From NCBI RefSeq assembly GCF_015354405.1, contig NZ_JADKYP010000004.1, forward strand, positions 62,001 to 126,000: a stretch of DNA of 64,000 nucleotides, in the 5' to 3' direction. This stretch comes from Nocardia sp. BSTN01 (GTDB lineage: Bacteria > Actinomycetota > Actinomycetes > Mycobacteriales > Mycobacteriaceae). Below the pieces are notes generated by a model. The model did no database searches. It was not told where the DNA came from and was given only the letters and a program-made list of their open reading frames with translations. Position numbers and translations under genes: made by a program. Position 1 is the first letter of the stretch. Every line of letters starts with the position of its first letter. Shown one piece after another: positions 62,816 through 64,000 of the stretch.

Positions 62816-64000
62816 ATGACGAACACATCCGCATCCACACTCGCGGCCGAGCTGTTACCGACCGGCACGGTCGCCACCGTGACCGGGAGCGGACCGACCG
62901 CCGCGGTTGTCCGCGATCATCTCGGCGCCTTGGGTGCGACCCTGGCCGAGGGCGGGCCGCCCGGTTCCCCCGACGTCGTGGCGGCGGTCATGGTGGAGTC
63001 GGCCGAGGGCGTGCGGCGTGAGCTGGTGGTCGAATGGGCGGGACCGGTGCGCGTGCCCGGATGCGTGAACGAGACGGCGGTGCAAGCTGTCTGTGGTGTC
63101 ATGCACGTCAACGGCCGGCGGTACGGCAGTCCGCAGGGAATCGGGCTGGATTACTGCTCCACCGCCACAGGTGTGCTCGCGACGACGGGACTGCTGGCCA
63201 GCTTGCTCTCACCGGAGCCCGAACTGACGGTGCGGACCAGTGTCGCGGAGGCCGCGTTGCTGTCGGTCTCGCAGTATCTGGCCGCGGCGGGCGCCGACGA
63301 TCCCGAGGCGGTCGCCCTCGCACCCGGTGGCCCACCGTTCACCAGCGCCGACGGGGTCCGCTTCGAAATCGAAGCGCTGCAACCGGAACCGTGGGCGGCG
63401 TTCTGGACAGCCTTGCAGGCCGATCCGTCGGCGTGGCGGAAGGGCTGGCGTCCCTTCCAGTTCCGCTACGCCACTGCGACCGCGCCGTTGCCGGTCGAAC
63501 TGCATCGGATCACTCGAACGCACACCTTCGCCGAGATCGCCGCCCGCGGGGCGGCAACCGGTGTGGCGGTGTGCCGGCTCTACAGCGCCGATGAATCCGC
63601 ATTGTCCGCTGGACCGAGGTGGGTGCCGTGGGATGTCGATACTGTAGCCGGAGCTGTCACGCGCGACGAGCAGGTAGGCGCCGCTGCCGAACCACTCAGC
63701 GGCACAGTCGTATTGGAGGCCGGCCGCCGCGTTCAAGCTCCGCTGGCCGCTCACCTGCTACGCCTGCTGGGAGCGTCGGTGACGAGGATCGAACCGCCGG
63801 GCGGCGATCCGTTGCGGGATATGCCGCCCTGCAGCGGAGATGTGTCGAGCCGGTGGCTGGCGCTCAACCGGCACAAGGACGCGGTGCAGATCGATATCAA
63901 ATCTGCCGCCGACCGCGCCGAATTGCGACGTCTTGTCGCCGAATCCGATGTTTTCCTCCACAACTGGGCTCCCGGCAAGGCCGAGGAGTTGGAGTTGTCG
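62816..64000 (+). CDS. Family III CoA-transferase (CaiB/BaiF), tandem-domain, cut by window edge
   Basis: The frame starts at ATG 62816 (GGAAGG site) and is open to the end of the window (395 codons). Residues about 295 onward match the family's N-terminal domain: AHLLRLLGASVTRIEPPGGD, SRWLALNRHKDAVQIDIKS and AESDVFLHNWAPGKAEEL. The first 290 residues look like a degenerate CaiB half (GSPQGIGLDYCSTATGVLA), so the whole protein is probably a two-domain fusion of about 750-800 residues. It should transfer CoA between carboxylic acids. Confidence 0.85.
   Translation, partial: MTNTSASTLAAELLPTGTVATVTGSGPTAAVVRDHLGALGATLAEGGPPGSPDVVAAVMVESAEGVRRELVVEWAGPVRVPGCVNETAVQAVCGVMHVNGRRYGSPQGIGLDYCSTATGVLATTGLLASLLSPEPELTVRTSVAEAALLSVSQYLAAAGADDPEAVALAPGGPPFTSADGVRFEIEALQPEPWAAFWTALQADPSAWRKGWRPFQFRYATATAPLPVELHRITRTHTFAEIAARGAATGVAVCRLYSADESALSAGPRWVPWDVDTVAGAVTRDEQVGAAAEPLSGTVVLEAGRRVQAPLAAHLLRLLGASVTRIEPPGGDPLRDMPPCSGDVSSRWLALNRHKDAVQIDIKSAADRAELRRLVAESDVFLHNWAPGKAEELELS

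Overview
The window is high-GC actinobacterial chromosome, most likely from Nocardia or a close relative in the Mycobacteriales. Pointers are a mycobacterial-type ATP synthase c subunit, an AtpH-like b' subunit, a SigC-like ECF sigma factor, a phthiodiolone-ketoreductase-like F420 enzyme, and several secreted glycine-zipper proteins of a kind I associate with Nocardia. No tRNA, rRNA, CRISPR array, IS element or phage gene was seen. Family names come from reading the translations, not from database searches.

Layout. 1-2.4 kb: end of a FUSC-type transporter coupled to a MarR regulator, then a GT4 glycosyltransferase. 3.1-5.6 kb: an ATP synthase F0 cluster (AtpI-like, a, c, b, b') that stops at a strong terminator with no delta subunit and no F1 genes. 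5.7-13.8 kb: sirtuin, a tail-to-tail histidine kinase/response regulator pair, a lipoprotein, an IclR regulator, two paralogous secreted proteins, an alpha/beta hydrolase with a Cys nucleophile, DoxX and a small secreted protein. 14.1-23 kb: a catabolic cluster (quinone oxidoreductase, TauD dioxygenase, beta-keto acid cleavage enzyme, hydrolase, two-subunit CoA-transferase, AraC regulator, MFS transporter, secreted protein, CMD-family protein).

23-35 kb: a DUF234-type ATPase with an AT-rich dyad against its start codon, an acyl-ACP thioesterase, a PadR regulator with four operator-like repeats at exact 15-bp spacing, a saccharopine-dehydrogenase-like enzyme, a decayed FAD monooxygenase, a glycosyltransferase, PhoU, a secreted beta-propeller protein, a secreted beta-lactamase-like protein, CspA, a DUF5994 protein and a ferritin-like protein. 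35.3-40.9 kb: a three-gene biosynthetic operon of an aromatic amino acid hydroxylase, a one-module NRPS (C-A-T-TE) and an O-methyltransferase, with overlapping ends. 41.8-47.9 kb: a secreted protein, MarR, a Thr/Pro-rich membrane protein, an RDD pair, a broken carboxylesterase and the F420-type oxidoreductase. 48.1-54 kb: MFS, GH15 glucoamylase/trehalase-like, class II glutamine amidotransferase and a YbdK-type ligase.

54.6-64 kb: a frameshifted secreted-protein remnant, a divergent SigC-like sigma/anti-sigma pair whose anti-sigma carries a Met/His-rich loop, an MFS transporter coupled to a GH88-like hydrolase, a ZnuABC-type transporter whose binding protein lacks most canonical His ligands, an acyl-CoA dehydrogenase, and the start of a long family III CoA-transferase.

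The best candidates for something undescribed are the orphan F0 cluster, the hydroxylase-NRPS-methyltransferase operon, the SigC/anti-sigma/atypical metal transporter neighbourhood, and the beta-keto acid cluster. Four loci look decayed: the FAD monooxygenase, the carboxylesterase, a glycine-zipper protein, and a truncated secreted-domain gene at 33.8-34.1 kb.
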